Shown here: piece by piece, positions 6,983 to 17,608 of the stretch
Layout of the letters: the number at the start of each line of letters is the position of its first letter
Position numbering within the stretch: the stretch's first letter is position 1
From: Thermococcus camini
GTDB taxonomy: Archaea; Methanobacteriota_B; Thermococci; Thermococcales; Thermococcaceae
DNA: 64,000 nucleotides
Assembly (NCBI RefSeq): GCF_904067545.1
Contig: NZ_LR881183.1
Span: 810,277 to 874,276, forward strand
Reading direction: 5' to 3'
The notes under the pieces: generated by a model
What the model was told of the DNA's origin: nothing
The model's database searches: none
The model's input: the letters and a program-made list of their open reading frames with translations, nothing else
Program-made: the position numbers and the translations under genes

Positions 6983-8112
6983 ATGAACTTCGAGCTTTTC
7001 ACCTTCAGCTTTCCCTCCTTGTACAGCCCCATCAGGATTTCCGCTATCCTCTCCCCGGCCTTCCCGTCGCCGAAGGGATTCGCCGCCCCTGCCATTTTCC
7101 GGTATAACTCCCCATCCTTCAGGAGTCTCTGGAGATACCCCAGGGCGCGCTCTTTCTCCAGGCCCACGAGAACGTTGCCGCCCGCCTTTACCGTTTCCGG
7201 CCTCTCGGTGTTGTACCGGAGCGTTAGGCAGGGTACGTTGAGGATTATGGCCTCCTCCTGTATTCCGCCCGAGTCGGTCATTATCGCGAATGCATTCTTC
7301 TCGAGCTTCAAGAAGTCGAGGTAGCCGAGGGGCTTTGTCACGGTCAGGTTCTCTATCGAGGCCATCCTCTCCCAGAGGCCGAACTCCTCGAGCCTGCCCC
7401 TCGTGCGGGGATGCATCGGGTAGACCGCCCTTGTTGGAAGCCCTTCCAGAATCTCAATGAGTCTCTCAAGGTTCTCCCTTCGGTCGGTGTTCTCGGCGCG
7501 GTGGGCGGTGATGAGGACGTACTCCTTCGGCTTCAGCCCGAACCTTTCCAGAACGTCGCTCTTCCTCTCCGCCACCTCCGCGTTCTGAAGAACGGCATCC
7601 ACAACGGTGTTGCCAACGACGTAAACGTTCTCAGTTATGCCCTCGCGCTCCAGGTTTTTCCGGGCCTCCTCCGTTGGGGGGAAGAGAACCTCGCTCGCGT
7701 GGTCTGCAAGAATCCTGTTTATCTCCTCCGGCATCGTCCGGTCAAAGCTTCTGAGGCCTGCCTCCACATGGGCAACGGGGATTTTGAGCTTGACGCTGGC
7801 TAGAGCCCCGGCCAGCACGGTGTTGGTGTCCCCCTGAACGAGCACGACGTCTGGCCTCTCGTCCACCAGGACCTTCTCGATCTTAATCATCGCGAGACCC
7901 GTCTGCTCGGCCTGCGTTCCCGAACCGACCTCAAGGTGATGGTCTATGGGGGGCATCTCCAGCTCTTCCAGAAAGACGCTGCTCATCTCGTAGTCGTAGT
8001 GCTGTCCGGTGTGAATCAGGAGCGGCTCAACGCCCCTATCAAGGAACGCCCGTATTACCGGCGCGAGCTTTATTATCTCCGGTCGGGTTCCGAATACAAA
8101 GGCTGGTTTCAA
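6979..8112 (-). CDS. wecB: UDP-N-acetylglucosamine 2-epimerase
   Basis: A 377-residue non-hydrolysing epimerase that interconverts UDP-GlcNAc and UDP-ManNAc. The N-terminus FGTRPEIIKLAPVI, the motifs QGDTNTVLAGALA and HVEAGLRS, and the C-terminal TDSGGIQEEA are all conserved. The product feeds the next enzyme, encoded just upstream. The start codon is TTG, which overlaps the wecC stop (TTGA) and is preceded by GGGGAG. A TTG start is unusual, but the family N-terminus begins exactly there. The pair provides UDP-ManNAcA for surface polysaccharide or N-glycan synthesis. Confidence 0.93.
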   Translation of the reverse strand: MKPAFVFGTRPEIIKLAPVIRAFLDRGVEPLLIHTGQHYDYEMSSVFLEELEMPPIDHHLEVGSGTQAEQTGLAMIKIEKVLVDERPDVVLVQGDTNTVLAGALASVKLKIPVAHVEAGLRSFDRTMPEEINRILADHASEVLFPPTEEARKNLEREGITENVYVVGNTVVDAVLQNAEVAERKSDVLERFGLKPKEYVLITAHRAENTDRRENLERLIEILEGLPTRAVYPMHPRTRGRLEEFGLWERMASIENLTVTKPLGYLDFLKLEKNAFAIMTDSGGIQEEAIILNVPCLTLRYNTERPETVKAGGNVLVGLEKERALGYLQRLLKDGELYRKMAGAANPFGDGKAGERIAEILMGLYKEGKLKVKSSKFI

Positions 8113-9395
8113 TACTCTCCCCTCCCAACGCCTTTGAAGACGAACCCTTCGGGCGGCATCTCGACCACGTGACGGCCGTCGATGAGAACGCGGTTCCGCA
8201 TGAGCTTCCCGAGGGTTTCCCAGTCGAGGGATCTGAAGACCGTGTGGTCCGTCGCTATTACTACCGCGTCGGCGCCCCTCAGGGCCTCCTCAAGGCTCCC
8301 GTGGGTTCCTTCCACGAACGGGTCATAGGTTCTTACCTCCGCCACGTCATCCACGATGGCTTCCACGAATGCGGAGGCGGGGGAGTTCCTGGTGTCGTCG
8401 CTGTCCCCCTTGTAAGCCAGCCCAAGGACCGCGACCACGGCCTTTTCCGGCGGGAGGTTGATGGTTCTCAGCGCCTCGAAAAGAAGATCCTTGGCGAGGA
8501 GGGGCATACCGTCGTTTATCTCCCGCGCGAGCCTTATGAGGCCAAAGTCGTCCCTCGCCGGCCAGACGAGCAGGTGGGGGTCCTTTGGAAGGCAGTGGCC
8601 GCCAACGCCTATCCCCGGAACGTGGATTTTAACGCGCGGGTGGCTGTTGGCCAGTTCTATCGCCTCGAAGACGTTTATCCCGTACTGGTGGGCGAGGTAT
8701 GCGAACTCGTTTGCGAGGGCGATGTTAACGTCCCTGAACGTGTTCTCCATGAGCTTGACGACCTCACTGACGGTTGATTTTGTCCTGAATACCTGTCCTT
8801 TGACGAAGGAGCGGTAGAGCCTTTCGGCAATCTCGGCGCTTTCGGGGGTTATCCCACCGAGAATGCGCGAGTTGTACACCAGCTCCCGGAATATCCTGCC
8901 CGGCATCACCCTCTCCGGCGCGTGGACCATGTAAAAATCCCTTCCCGGCTTCAATCCGGTCAGCTCCTCGATGAACTCGGCCATTCTAACCGTCGTGAGT
9001 GGTGGAATGGTGCTCTCGATAACGATGAGTGCGCCCGGTTTCATAGCCTTTGCGACGGTTTCAACGGCGCTTTCCAGATAGGTGAGGTTGGGCGTCCTGT
9101 CCTCCCTCAGGGGCGTTTGGACACAGATTATGTAAACGTCCTTTTCTCTGATGTCTGCGGGGTTCGACGTTGCCCGCAGCTTTCCGCTCTCAATGACCTT
9201 CCTGAGGAGATCGTCTATGTCCGGCTCGACTATATGGGCCTTTCCGGAGTTTATTCTCTCAACAACATCTTTTCTTATTTCATACCCGGTAACATTGAAG
9301 CCCGCATTGGCGAACATTATCGCGGTCGGGAGGCCTATGTACCCGAGGCCGATGACGGCTATCTCTGCCATTCTCTTCTCTATCCTGTCCCGCAT
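8109..9395 (-). CDS. wecC: UDP-N-acetyl-D-mannosaminuronate dehydrogenase
   Basis: A protein of about 428 residues of the UDP-glucose/GDP-mannose dehydrogenase family, oxidising UDP-ManNAc to UDP-ManNAcA with NAD. The Rossmann motif GLGYIGLP is near residue 16, and the catalytic cysteine lies in GIGVGGHCLPKDP. The start is placed at the ATG at 9395, preceded by GGGTGA; a GTG at 9404 and an internal ATG at 9371 are alternatives. It is the first gene of a two-gene leftward unit with wecB. A TATA-like element (CTTTTATTC) lies at about 9430. Confidence 0.92.
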   Translation of the reverse strand: MRDRIEKRMAEIAVIGLGYIGLPTAIMFANAGFNVTGYEIRKDVVERINSGKAHIVEPDIDDLLRKVIESGKLRATSNPADIREKDVYIICVQTPLREDRTPNLTYLESAVETVAKAMKPGALIVIESTIPPLTTVRMAEFIEELTGLKPGRDFYMVHAPERVMPGRIFRELVYNSRILGGITPESAEIAERLYRSFVKGQVFRTKSTVSEVVKLMENTFRDVNIALANEFAYLAHQYGINVFEAIELANSHPRVKIHVPGIGVGGHCLPKDPHLLVWPARDDFGLIRLAREINDGMPLLAKDLLFEALRTINLPPEKAVVAVLGLAYKGDSDDTRNSPASAFVEAIVDDVAEVRTYDPFVEGTHGSLEEALRGADAVVIATDHTVFRSLDWETLGKLMRNRVLIDGRHVVEMPPEGFVFKGVGRGEY

Positions 9396-9637
9396 TCGTG
9401 TCACCCATCAACGCTTTTCCCGCATGAATAAAAGCCTTTTCCAGAAAACGGTTTCCGCCCCGGTTTCCTGGAATCCAGGGGTTTTTGCACTATTTTGCGG
9501 GGCCAGAACATATTTACAAGGCTTTTACCTTCGGTCGAGGTTGTTTTCATGGAAAGAAAGCGTTCTAAACGTTCTTTTGTTTGAAAACATACTGTTAAAG
9601 CTTTGAAAAGAAGACTTCACAACCGTTTTTGGGAAAG

Positions 9638-9661
9638 CCTTATATTGAACAGAGCTGTTCA
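9638..9661 (+). promoter_or_regulatory. Promoter with 16-base inverted repeat overlapping the start region
   Basis: A TATA element (CCTTATAT, 9638-9645) is followed at once by TGAACAGAGCTGTTCA (9646-9661), two perfect 6-base arms around GAGC. A protein bound there would cover the expected transcription start of the DUF354 gene. The arrangement looks like a repressor operator. No regulator is identified. Confidence 0.45.
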
Positions 9662-9678
9662 GTAACATGGTGGGTAGA

Positions 9679-10818
9679 ATGAAGGTATGGATCGACATAA
9701 CAAACTCCCCTCACGTTCACTTCTTCAAGGGTATAATCAGGGAACTCGAAAAGGTCGGGCATGAGGTTTTAATAACCACGCGCGAATTCGACGGCCTCAC
9801 GGGCATCCTCGATATGTACGGGTTTGATTACTACGTCGTCGGAAGGCACGGGGGTGCCACTCTCGAGGGCAAGCTCGTGGCCGGTACCGAGAGGATGTAC
9901 CGCCTCAGCAAGCTCATTGTGGAGGAGAAGCCGGACCTGGCTCTGTACAAGCACTCCGCGGAGGCACCGCGCGTCGCCTTTGGTCTTCAGATTCCTTCGA
10001 TAGGCTTCGTGGACAACGAAACCGCCGTTGGCCAGAACAAGCTTATACTCCCGTACACCGAACTTCTGGTGTTTCCCAAGGCCATAGACGCCTACGAACT
10101 GATCAGATGCGGCGCCGACCCCAACGGTATGAGGCCGATAAACGGCTTTTCCGAGCTGTCCCACCTCTACGGCTTCGTTCCAGACAGGAAGGTTCTGAAC
10201 GAGCTCGGCGTCAGGAGGAACGGGTACATCGTCATGCGCACCGAGCCTGTTAAGGCCAACTACTTCAACGGGAACGGGAAGAGCGTACTTGAGGACGTTA
10301 TACCCCTTCTACCGGAGGTGCCCATAGTTCTCTTCCCCAGGACCCCTGAGCAGAGGGAGCGCTTCGAGCGCTTTGACAACGTGGTCATGCCGGAGGAGCC
10401 CGTTGACAGCCTCAGCCTGCTCTACTACGCCAGGCTCATGATAGGGGCGGGCGGAACGATGAACCGTGAGGCCATAGCCCTTGGAACCCCCACGATCTCC
10501 ACCTACCCCGGCAGACTGCTCGCGGTGACACGGTGGCTCGTCGAGAAGGGCGTCAAGTTCCACTCAACTGATCCTGTGAAGGTCGCTATGATGGCAGAGC
10601 GCATGATGGGGATGAACGGAAGCTACCGGGCGTACCTCAGGAGCGTTGTGAGCGGGTTTGAGAACCCAATGGACGTTATACTCGACGAGATCGAGACGTA
10701 CGAAGAGTTCGGAACGTTCAGCGCGATGAAGATTGGGGAGGCAGGGATTTCAGAGGCCCGCAACCCTGGGGGTTACGTAGGCCTCAATGAGGGCCGCGAC
10801 GAAAAGGAACAGAACTGA
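9679..10818 (+). CDS. DUF354 family protein, glycosyltransferase-like
   Basis: A protein of about 379 residues of the archaeal DUF354 (COG1817) family, which has the GT-B glycosyltransferase fold. The N-terminal MKVWIDITNSPHVHFF and the later GAGGTMNREAIALGTPTIS are characteristic. GGTGGGT precedes the ATG at 9679, four bases away; an in-frame ATG at 9667 near the predicted transcription start is the alternative. Divergence from wecC suggests a surface-glycan role, as an inference. The last ~25 residues (after about 355) run antisense through the end of the SpoIIM-like gene and look like a non-conserved tail. Confidence 0.75.
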   Translation: MKVWIDITNSPHVHFFKGIIRELEKVGHEVLITTREFDGLTGILDMYGFDYYVVGRHGGATLEGKLVAGTERMYRLSKLIVEEKPDLALYKHSAEAPRVAFGLQIPSIGFVDNETAVGQNKLILPYTELLVFPKAIDAYELIRCGADPNGMRPINGFSELSHLYGFVPDRKVLNELGVRRNGYIVMRTEPVKANYFNGNGKSVLEDVIPLLPEVPIVLFPRTPEQRERFERFDNVVMPEEPVDSLSLLYYARLMIGAGGTMNREAIALGTPTISTYPGRLLAVTRWLVEKGVKFHSTDPVKVAMMAERMMGMNGSYRAYLRSVVSGFENPMDVILDEIETYEEFGTFSAMKIGEAGISEARNPGGYVGLNEGRDEKEQN

Positions 10819-11319
10819 CAGGGCAAAAAGCTTCAGGCCCTTAACTGCCCCCCTTCTGAACCTTTCTCCCCCCTCGCCTTCTCCTGAGATTATCTCCCTG
10901 TACCAGACGATACCGGCGACGCCGGCGAGGGCTATCGCGGGTATCTCGACGACACCGTGGGGCACCAAGCCGAGGAGTATCTGTCCCATCGGCATCCCAC
11001 CCATCCTGTGAACCGCAAGTACCACCAGTCCAACGACGAAGCCGTTGAAGGCCATTATAAGCCACGGACCGAGACCGAAGAAAAGGCCCGATATGAAGGT
11101 GAGGAGCGCCACCATAGAGTTGTTGGTGAATATCTTGACGAAGTTGTGGAAGCTGGAGTCAGAGATAGGCCCGATCTGCTCGATTATCCTGCGAACTGCC
11201 TCGAGGGCCGTGTCCGGACTGGCGGCCCCGGCCCAGTATCCTCCGAGGGCCGAGAGAATGAACACCAGCAGCAGGTGCCCCATGGTTCTCTTCGGAACTT
11301 TCACATCGAGCACGTCCAT
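10750..11319 (-). CDS. Stage II sporulation protein M-like membrane protein (DUF95)
   Basis: A 189-residue protein with about five membrane segments and the SpoIIM/DUF95 signature FGLGPWLIMAFNGFVVG followed by LLGLVPHGVVEIPAIALAG. In archaea the role of this family is unknown; it has been linked to membrane remodelling in bacteria. Its ATG overlaps the upstream stop (TGATG), so it is coupled to the LplA C-terminal gene. The 3' end overlaps the convergent DUF354 gene by 69 bases. A GTG at 11322 is a possible start. Confidence 0.75.
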   Translation of the reverse strand: MDVLDVKVPKRTMGHLLLVFILSALGGYWAGAASPDTALEAVRRIIEQIGPISDSSFHNFVKIFTNNSMVALLTFISGLFFGLGPWLIMAFNGFVVGLVVLAVHRMGGMPMGQILLGLVPHGVVEIPAIALAGVAGIVWYREIISGEGEGGERFRRGAVKGLKLFALSVLFLFVAALIEAYVTPRVAGL

Positions 11320-11597
11320 CACTCCTTCAGCGCGTTTTTGAGGGCGATTTTGAAGTCCTCTATGTTTACGTAGGGCATCTCAATGTCCATCCTCATAGCA
11401 AAGAACTCGTCCATCAGAGATTCCAGCTCGTCGATCCCGTGCCCCTCGAGCTTTTGCTCCAGCTCATGGACCGCCTCCTCGGGATGCATGAAGAAATCTC
11501 CCGTGATCCTGACGTGCTCGACCCTGCCGTCCCTCTCATCAAACTCTATCCTTATGAGTCCCTTCTTCGCCTTGTGCTCGCCCACATGGTGTTTCAT
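11319..11597 (-). CDS. Lipoate-protein ligase C-terminal domain subunit
   Basis: A 92-residue protein matching the stand-alone LplA C-terminal domain found in archaea (LplB type), with GLIRIEFDERDGRVEHVRITGDFFMHPEEAVHELEQKL. In Thermoplasma, such a small subunit is needed by the catalytic LplA for lipoate activation. No catalytic LplA gene is in the window. The ATG at 11597 follows GGAGGTGGGTAG, which decides it over an in-frame upstream start at 11693. It forms an operon with the SpoIIM-like gene. Confidence 0.75.
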   Translation of the reverse strand: MKHHVGEHKAKKGLIRIEFDERDGRVEHVRITGDFFMHPEEAVHELEQKLEGHGIDELESLMDEFFAMRMDIEMPYVNIEDFKIALKNALKE

Positions 11598-11738
11598 TCT
11601 ACCCACCTCCAAAGTAAATTGGTGGGAGAAGTTTTTAAAGTTGGTCCTCAGCCCTCGCCTTTCCGGGATTTTCTGTCCTCTCATCATCACCACGCAAAAC
11701 TTTATAGTCCATACCCCAAATCACGACCGGTGGTGTGA

Positions 11739-13664
<1,926 letters not shown>

Positions 13665-14738
13665 TCACTCCCTCAGCACTTTTTCCACCACGGGGTCTAT
13701 TATCCTGTATCCGCCATTTTCTTTCTTTATCCATCCCATCTTTTCCAGGTTTCTGAGGAGAGTGGCCATCCTGGCGTTCGTTATGGGGCCACTCTTTGTC
13801 TCCACGTAGTCCCTTATCCCAGACCACCTCGATAGTCCCATGGAGACCGCGCGCAGGATGAGGGTGTACCTTGGGGAGCGTCTTTCAAGTTCCAGCAGTT
13901 CCTCCCGTATCATGCTCCTCGCCTTTGCCATCGTGGTTTCCAGGGCCTTTTTGGGGTCTCCCTTTTTCCAGTAATTGAATCCAAACTCAACGAGCCATCC
14001 GGGTATTCCATCCAGCTCTTCAACGGCCCTTTTGATGTCATCCTGCGGTACGTTCAACCCAACCTCCGAGAAGCCCGCCCTAAGGAACTCCTCGGAAAGC
14101 TCCCTCGGAAACGGCCTGACCTCAACCTCCTCGTAGATTCTTCCGTAGAGGGGACTTGAGTAGTCATCCAGTCCCAGAAAGTCGTGGAGAAGTCCGACCT
14201 CCGAGCCTGTGAATACAAAACCCAGGTTGGGCATTGAGTCGTAGGCGTGGGCTATGGCAGCCAGCAGATCCTTTCCACCCCGGGAACCGTAGAATCTTAG
14301 ATACTGGGCCTCGTCAAAGGCCAGTATGGCCTTATGGCCCGTTTTTTCCCCAATTCTGTTGATAACCTCAAGGATGTCCATGAACCCCATGTCACGGGGT
14401 TTGATCTGGATGCCTCCAAGGTTCACCTTCTCAATGTTCATGCCCCGGAGAAATCCAAAACGGCCCCTTCCCAGGAGTACTCTACTAAGCTCGTCCGTTA
14501 TCACTGAGGCGCTTATATTTCCGCTCCCTGCCGCGTAGAGCCTGCGGGCATCGAGGTAGAGTCCGATTCCCCAATATTCGTTAAGGGCCGCCTTTAGAAG
14601 GGAGCTCTTACCCACGCGGCGGATTCCTATGATAAGGGTTATTGGATACTCCCCCATGCCTCTGAGGATGGCTTCAAGTTCTTTCTCTCTATCAAACATC
14701 TCCTCCCTTCTCTCCTTTGGTCTCGGGTCAAAGAGCAT
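13665..14738 (-). CDS. Archaeal-type P-loop ATPase with C-terminal winged helix
   Basis: A protein of about 357 residues of the archaeal ATPase family (AAA/STAND-like). The Walker A motif GIRRVGKSS is at residues 38-46 and the Walker B-like AFDEAQYL follows. Residues after about 290 form a likely winged helix (NARMATLLRNLEKMGWIKKENGGYRI). These ATPases are abundant in Thermococcales and their function is unknown. I chose the ATG at 14738, with GGGGGCGAT upstream; the longer open frame reads through an operator-like palindrome and is rejected. The winged helix plus the palindromes suggests autoregulation, as an inference. Confidence 0.75.
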   Translation of the reverse strand: MLFDPRPKERREEMFDREKELEAILRGMGEYPITLIIGIRRVGKSSLLKAALNEYWGIGLYLDARRLYAAGSGNISASVITDELSRVLLGRGRFGFLRGMNIEKVNLGGIQIKPRDMGFMDILEVINRIGEKTGHKAILAFDEAQYLRFYGSRGGKDLLAAIAHAYDSMPNLGFVFTGSEVGLLHDFLGLDDYSSPLYGRIYEEVEVRPFPRELSEEFLRAGFSEVGLNVPQDDIKRAVEELDGIPGWLVEFGFNYWKKGDPKKALETTMAKARSMIREELLELERRSPRYTLILRAVSMGLSRWSGIRDYVETKSGPITNARMATLLRNLEKMGWIKKENGGYRIIDPVVEKVLRE

Positions 14739-14739
14739 A

Positions 14740-14783
14740 GGTATCGCCCCCGATACCAGGTATCGGTACCGATACTTAAAAAC
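14740..14783 (-). promoter_or_regulatory. Tandem palindromic operator between TATA box and ATPase start
   Basis: A perfect 16-base palindrome GTATCGGTACCGATAC (14760-14775) abuts the minus-strand TATA element TTTTTAAG. Next to it is a second inverted repeat, GGTATCG-CCCC-CGATACC (14740-14757), reaching the start codon. Four half-sites of the same GTATCG sequence thus fill the space from the TATA box to the gene. This is a strong repressor-type operator layout. It differs from the TATCAC-N5-GTGATA glycolytic motif of Thermococcales. Confidence 0.65.
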
Positions 14784-14833
14784 TTCCCGGAACCCTAAAA
14801 TACCCCCTTTCTCTAACACCTCCCGGTGGTTCC

Positions 14834-15715
14834 ATGCGCGGTGTTATAGTGCCCCTTGTGACGCCTTTCAATGAGGACTACTCCATTGATGTTCCGGCCC
14901 TCGAGGAGCACATTGAGTTTCTCCAGACGGTCGGCGTCCATGGGATATTCATCAACGCTACAACCGGAGAGTTCACGAGTCTCAGCGTCGAGGAGAGAAA
15001 GTTTCTGGCCGAGAAGGGCAGGGAGCTCGTTAACGCGTCCTTCTATCTTGTCGGTACCGCATCATCCAACACCTCTGAGGTCGTTGAGCTTACGAAGCAC
15101 GCCCAGGATATAGGGGCTGACTACGCCGTCATAGCGCCCCCTTACTACTGCCCCCTGAACGACGAGGCCCTATTTAGGCACTACTCGATGGTCGCCGAGA
15201 GAACTGATATTCCTATTATACTTTACAACATCCCCTCCTGTGCCAATGCCCTCAGTGTTTCCCTCATCAAGCGCCTAACCTTGGAGTATTCAAATATCGC
15301 CGGCGTAAAGGAGACCATCGACAGCATAAACCACATCAGGGATGTTATCCTTGATGTCAAGGGCGAGAGGAATGACTTCAGGGTCTTCACCGGTCTAGAC
15401 CAGCACTTTCTGAACACACTCGCCCTCGGCGGCGACGGCGGTATAATGGCCTGCGCCAACTTCGCGCCAGAGGTTCATCTTGCCCTCTGGAAGGCGTTTC
15501 AGGAGAAGCGGTTCGAGGATGCCTTTGAGTATGCCCGCAGACTGGCAAAGCTGTCGAGGGTCTACGACCTTGCCTCCTCCTTTGGCTCGGCAATAAAGCT
15601 CGCCATGTCCCTCAGGGGATTCTCAATAAGGCCTGTCCTAAGGCCTCCGTATCTGATGGATGGGGAGAACGTAAAAGAGGGGATAAGAAAACTGCTCGCC
15701 GAGGTGCTGGGCTGA
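14834..15715 (+). CDS. DapA/NanA-family class I aldolase
   Basis: A 293-residue protein of the dihydrodipicolinate synthase/N-acetylneuraminate lyase family, a TIM barrel that forms a Schiff base. The catalytic lysine is in AGVKETIDS and the partner tyrosine in IILYNIPS. The N-terminus MRGVIVPLVTPFNED and NATTGEFTSLS (usually GTTGE) are typical. The substrate could be dihydrodipicolinate, a 2-keto-3-deoxy sugar acid or a sialic-acid-like sugar; the sequence does not decide. No lysine-synthesis genes are nearby. GGTGG lies upstream of the ATG. Confidence 0.75.
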   Translation: MRGVIVPLVTPFNEDYSIDVPALEEHIEFLQTVGVHGIFINATTGEFTSLSVEERKFLAEKGRELVNASFYLVGTASSNTSEVVELTKHAQDIGADYAVIAPPYYCPLNDEALFRHYSMVAERTDIPIILYNIPSCANALSVSLIKRLTLEYSNIAGVKETIDSINHIRDVILDVKGERNDFRVFTGLDQHFLNTLALGGDGGIMACANFAPEVHLALWKAFQEKRFEDAFEYARRLAKLSRVYDLASSFGSAIKLAMSLRGFSIRPVLRPPYLMDGENVKEGIRKLLAEVLG

Positions 15716-15770
15716 GTTTGAGGACGAAAAGTAGAAATAGTTAGAAGAAGAACCGCTAAATGGTGAGACT

Positions 15771-15989
15771 ATGGAGAGAGTAAGTGAGGCGAACATAAAG
15801 TACGTTATGGAAGAGCTTGAGCGCCTAAAAGTTGAAATCCAGCGCCTTGAGGCCATGCTGGTTCCAATGGTTAAAAACGAGATTTCGGCGGAGGAAATTG
15901 AAGAAATAGAACGAGAAGCCAGGGAATTTTATGAGGAGGAATGGATTGACGCAGATGATCTTGAGGGGCTCCTGGAGGATGATTCATGA
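15771..15989 (+). CDS. RelB-type antitoxin
   Basis: A 72-residue, strongly acidic helical protein whose C-terminus (EFYEEEWIDADDLEGLLEDD) would wrap the basic toxin. It overlaps the next gene by four bases (ATGA), the usual arrangement of antitoxin before toxin. Archaeal RelB antitoxins have this size and charge. Identification rests mainly on the partner gene. Antitoxin-toxin complexes normally repress their own promoter. Confidence 0.7.
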   Translation: MERVSEANIKYVMEELERLKVEIQRLEAMLVPMVKNEISAEEIEEIEREAREFYEEEWIDADDLEGLLEDDS

Positions 15990-16258
15990 CGTTCGACGTT
16001 AAAATAAAGAAGGAAGTCATCAAAGCCCTTAAATCTCTCCCTAAAGCCAACCGAAGAAAGTTCATGGAACTAAAGGATGCCCTTCACTATGAGGCAGTTC
16101 CAAAAGACAGGTTCGACATCGTCAAAATAAAAGGCTCTAGGGATTTGGACATATATCGGGTTAGAATCGGGGAATATAGAATCATCTACTCCGTAAACTG
16201 GGAAAAACGCCTGGTACTAATCCATAGGCTGAAGAAAAGGGGAGATGCGTACAAATAA
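15986..16258 (+). CDS. RelE-family toxin (ribosome-dependent mRNA interferase)
   Basis: A 90-residue basic protein with the RelE/ParE fold pattern: an N-terminal strand and helices (KKEVIKALKSLPKANRRKF), then KIKGSRDLDIYRVRIGEYRIIYSV, then a final basic strand VLIHRLKKRGDAYK. Archaeal RelE cleaves mRNA in the ribosomal A site using basic residues, and the arginines in YRVRIGEYR are plausible catalytic residues. It is translationally coupled to the antitoxin and converges with the aRF1 gene. Confidence 0.85.
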   Translation: MTFDVKIKKEVIKALKSLPKANRRKFMELKDALHYEAVPKDRFDIVKIKGSRDLDIYRVRIGEYRIIYSVNWEKRLVLIHRLKKRGDAYK

Positions 16259-16259
16259 C

Positions 16260-17507
16260 TCACTGAATTTTGTACCTCAGGAACGCCGCTATTCCTCCAA
16301 AGGCCTTGTAGAACTGCTGGCCCTCCTCGGTGTCGAGTGATATTATCTCCACCTCGGAGCCGCTCTCCTCCGCCATTTTTATTAGCTCTTCAGCGACGTC
16401 CCACTTCTCGAAGCTGAGGTTCTGACTGCCGCACTTGGGGCAGTGGGTGAGCTTCTTCCTGTAAACATGGAACTCGGACTCACTCATGGTCTTGAGGTCT
16501 TCCCAGCCGCAGCTGTTGCACTTAACCTTGACCCTGACCCTGTCGTAGCCCTCGCTGAGGAGGAGCGTATCTACCGCTCCAAGCTCAAGGGCCTTCCTGA
16601 CCTCGTTCTCACCGTACGTTATCATCCCGGTGTCCTTGACGAGGTGCCTGAAGAAGTTCTGTATGAGGTGGCGCTCCTTTATGGCCTCGTGGTCCTTCAG
16701 GATGTCGCTGGCCTTCTCGACGAGCTCCTTGAGGCCGTAGGCCCCGCTGTAGCTGATATCAACGACGCCGATTATCTTCTTCCTGAGCTCGTGGTGGAGG
16801 TACTCGCCGTCTATGAAGTCCTCCTTGGTCGGCCCGGGGCCGCCTATGATTATGCCCCTCAGCTCGCCCTTCTCCAGGAGGGGAAGGAAGGCCTTGTTGG
16901 CGTGCTCTGCGATGCGTTTCATGAACTCATGCGTTTCTTGCTCACGGATGCGCTCGTAACGCCTGGCCGACTGACCACCGGCGCGGGTCTTCCCGGGAAC
17001 GTTTGAGGTTAGCTCGTCTATGACGTCGATGCGCTTTCCGCGGAGGACTCCGATGGTGGCCTCGTTCTTCTCAACGGTTATGAGGCCATACGCATCTTTA
17101 ACGCGGAGCATCTCCTCAAGCGGTTCGGTGATGAAGGTCTGGTCGCATCGGTAGAGCCTGACCTTCAGCGGCTCGGGCGGGACTATCGCCCACAGCCTTA
17201 TGTCGCTTACCCCCTCCTGCTCGCTGACGTTGCCGACAAAGAGGGCCAGGCCGGTCTCGGGGGTCTTGCGGTAGAGCTTGAGGTGCTGCATCGCCCTTTC
17301 GAGGGCACCGAGGACGTTCTTTCGGGTTGATTTACTCTTGATGTTCTGGGCCGTTCCGTACTCCTCTCGCAACTGCTGCATGACCTTGTTCAGGTCGTAC
17401 CCGGCAGGAACGTAGAGGCTCACCAGTTCTGTGGCTCGACCTCGATAACCCTTCAGCTCCTCGACCTTCTTCTTTAGTTCATACATCTCCGCAGACTTGT
17501 GAGACAT
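16260..17507 (-). CDS. prf1: Peptide chain release factor aRF1
   Basis: A protein of about 415 residues, the archaeal homolog of eRF1, which reads all three stop codons and triggers peptide release. The NIKS codon-recognition motif is at residues 55-58 and the catalytic GGQ at 177-179. A zinc ribbon CNSCGW...CPKCGS is near the C-terminus. The homologous start [13 protein letters not shown] is the ATG at 17507; an ATG at 17513 and a GTG at 17516 lie in frame just before. A TATA element (TTTTATAAAT, about 17578) lies upstream. Confidence 0.95.
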   Translation of the reverse strand: MSHKSAEMYELKKKVEELKGYRGRATELVSLYVPAGYDLNKVMQQLREEYGTAQNIKSKSTRKNVLGALERAMQHLKLYRKTPETGLALFVGNVSEQEGVSDIRLWAIVPPEPLKVRLYRCDQTFITEPLEEMLRVKDAYGLITVEKNEATIGVLRGKRIDVIDELTSNVPGKTRAGGQSARRYERIREQETHEFMKRIAEHANKAFLPLLEKGELRGIIIGGPGPTKEDFIDGEYLHHELRKKIIGVVDISYSGAYGLKELVEKASDILKDHEAIKERHLIQNFFRHLVKDTGMITYGENEVRKALELGAVDTLLLSEGYDRVRVKVKCNSCGWEDLKTMSESEFHVYRKKLTHCPKCGSQNLSFEKWDVAEELIKMAEESGSEVEIISLDTEEGQQFYKAFGGIAAFLRYKIQ

Positions 17508-17608
17508 GAGCATCACTCTCCTTCAGAACGTTTTTCCAGCCAGTTTCCGCTACCTGAGAATGAAAAAGCAGGGAATTTATAAAAGTTTAGGAATGGAGGA
17601 GGATTCAG

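Noticed and set aside
11640-11700. Box C-like TGATGATGA and box D-like CTGA on the minus strand upstream of the lipoate ligase subunit
   Set aside because: Only 29 bases separate the boxes, too few for two guides with internal boxes, and there is no suitable promoter; the nearby TATA box belongs to argS.
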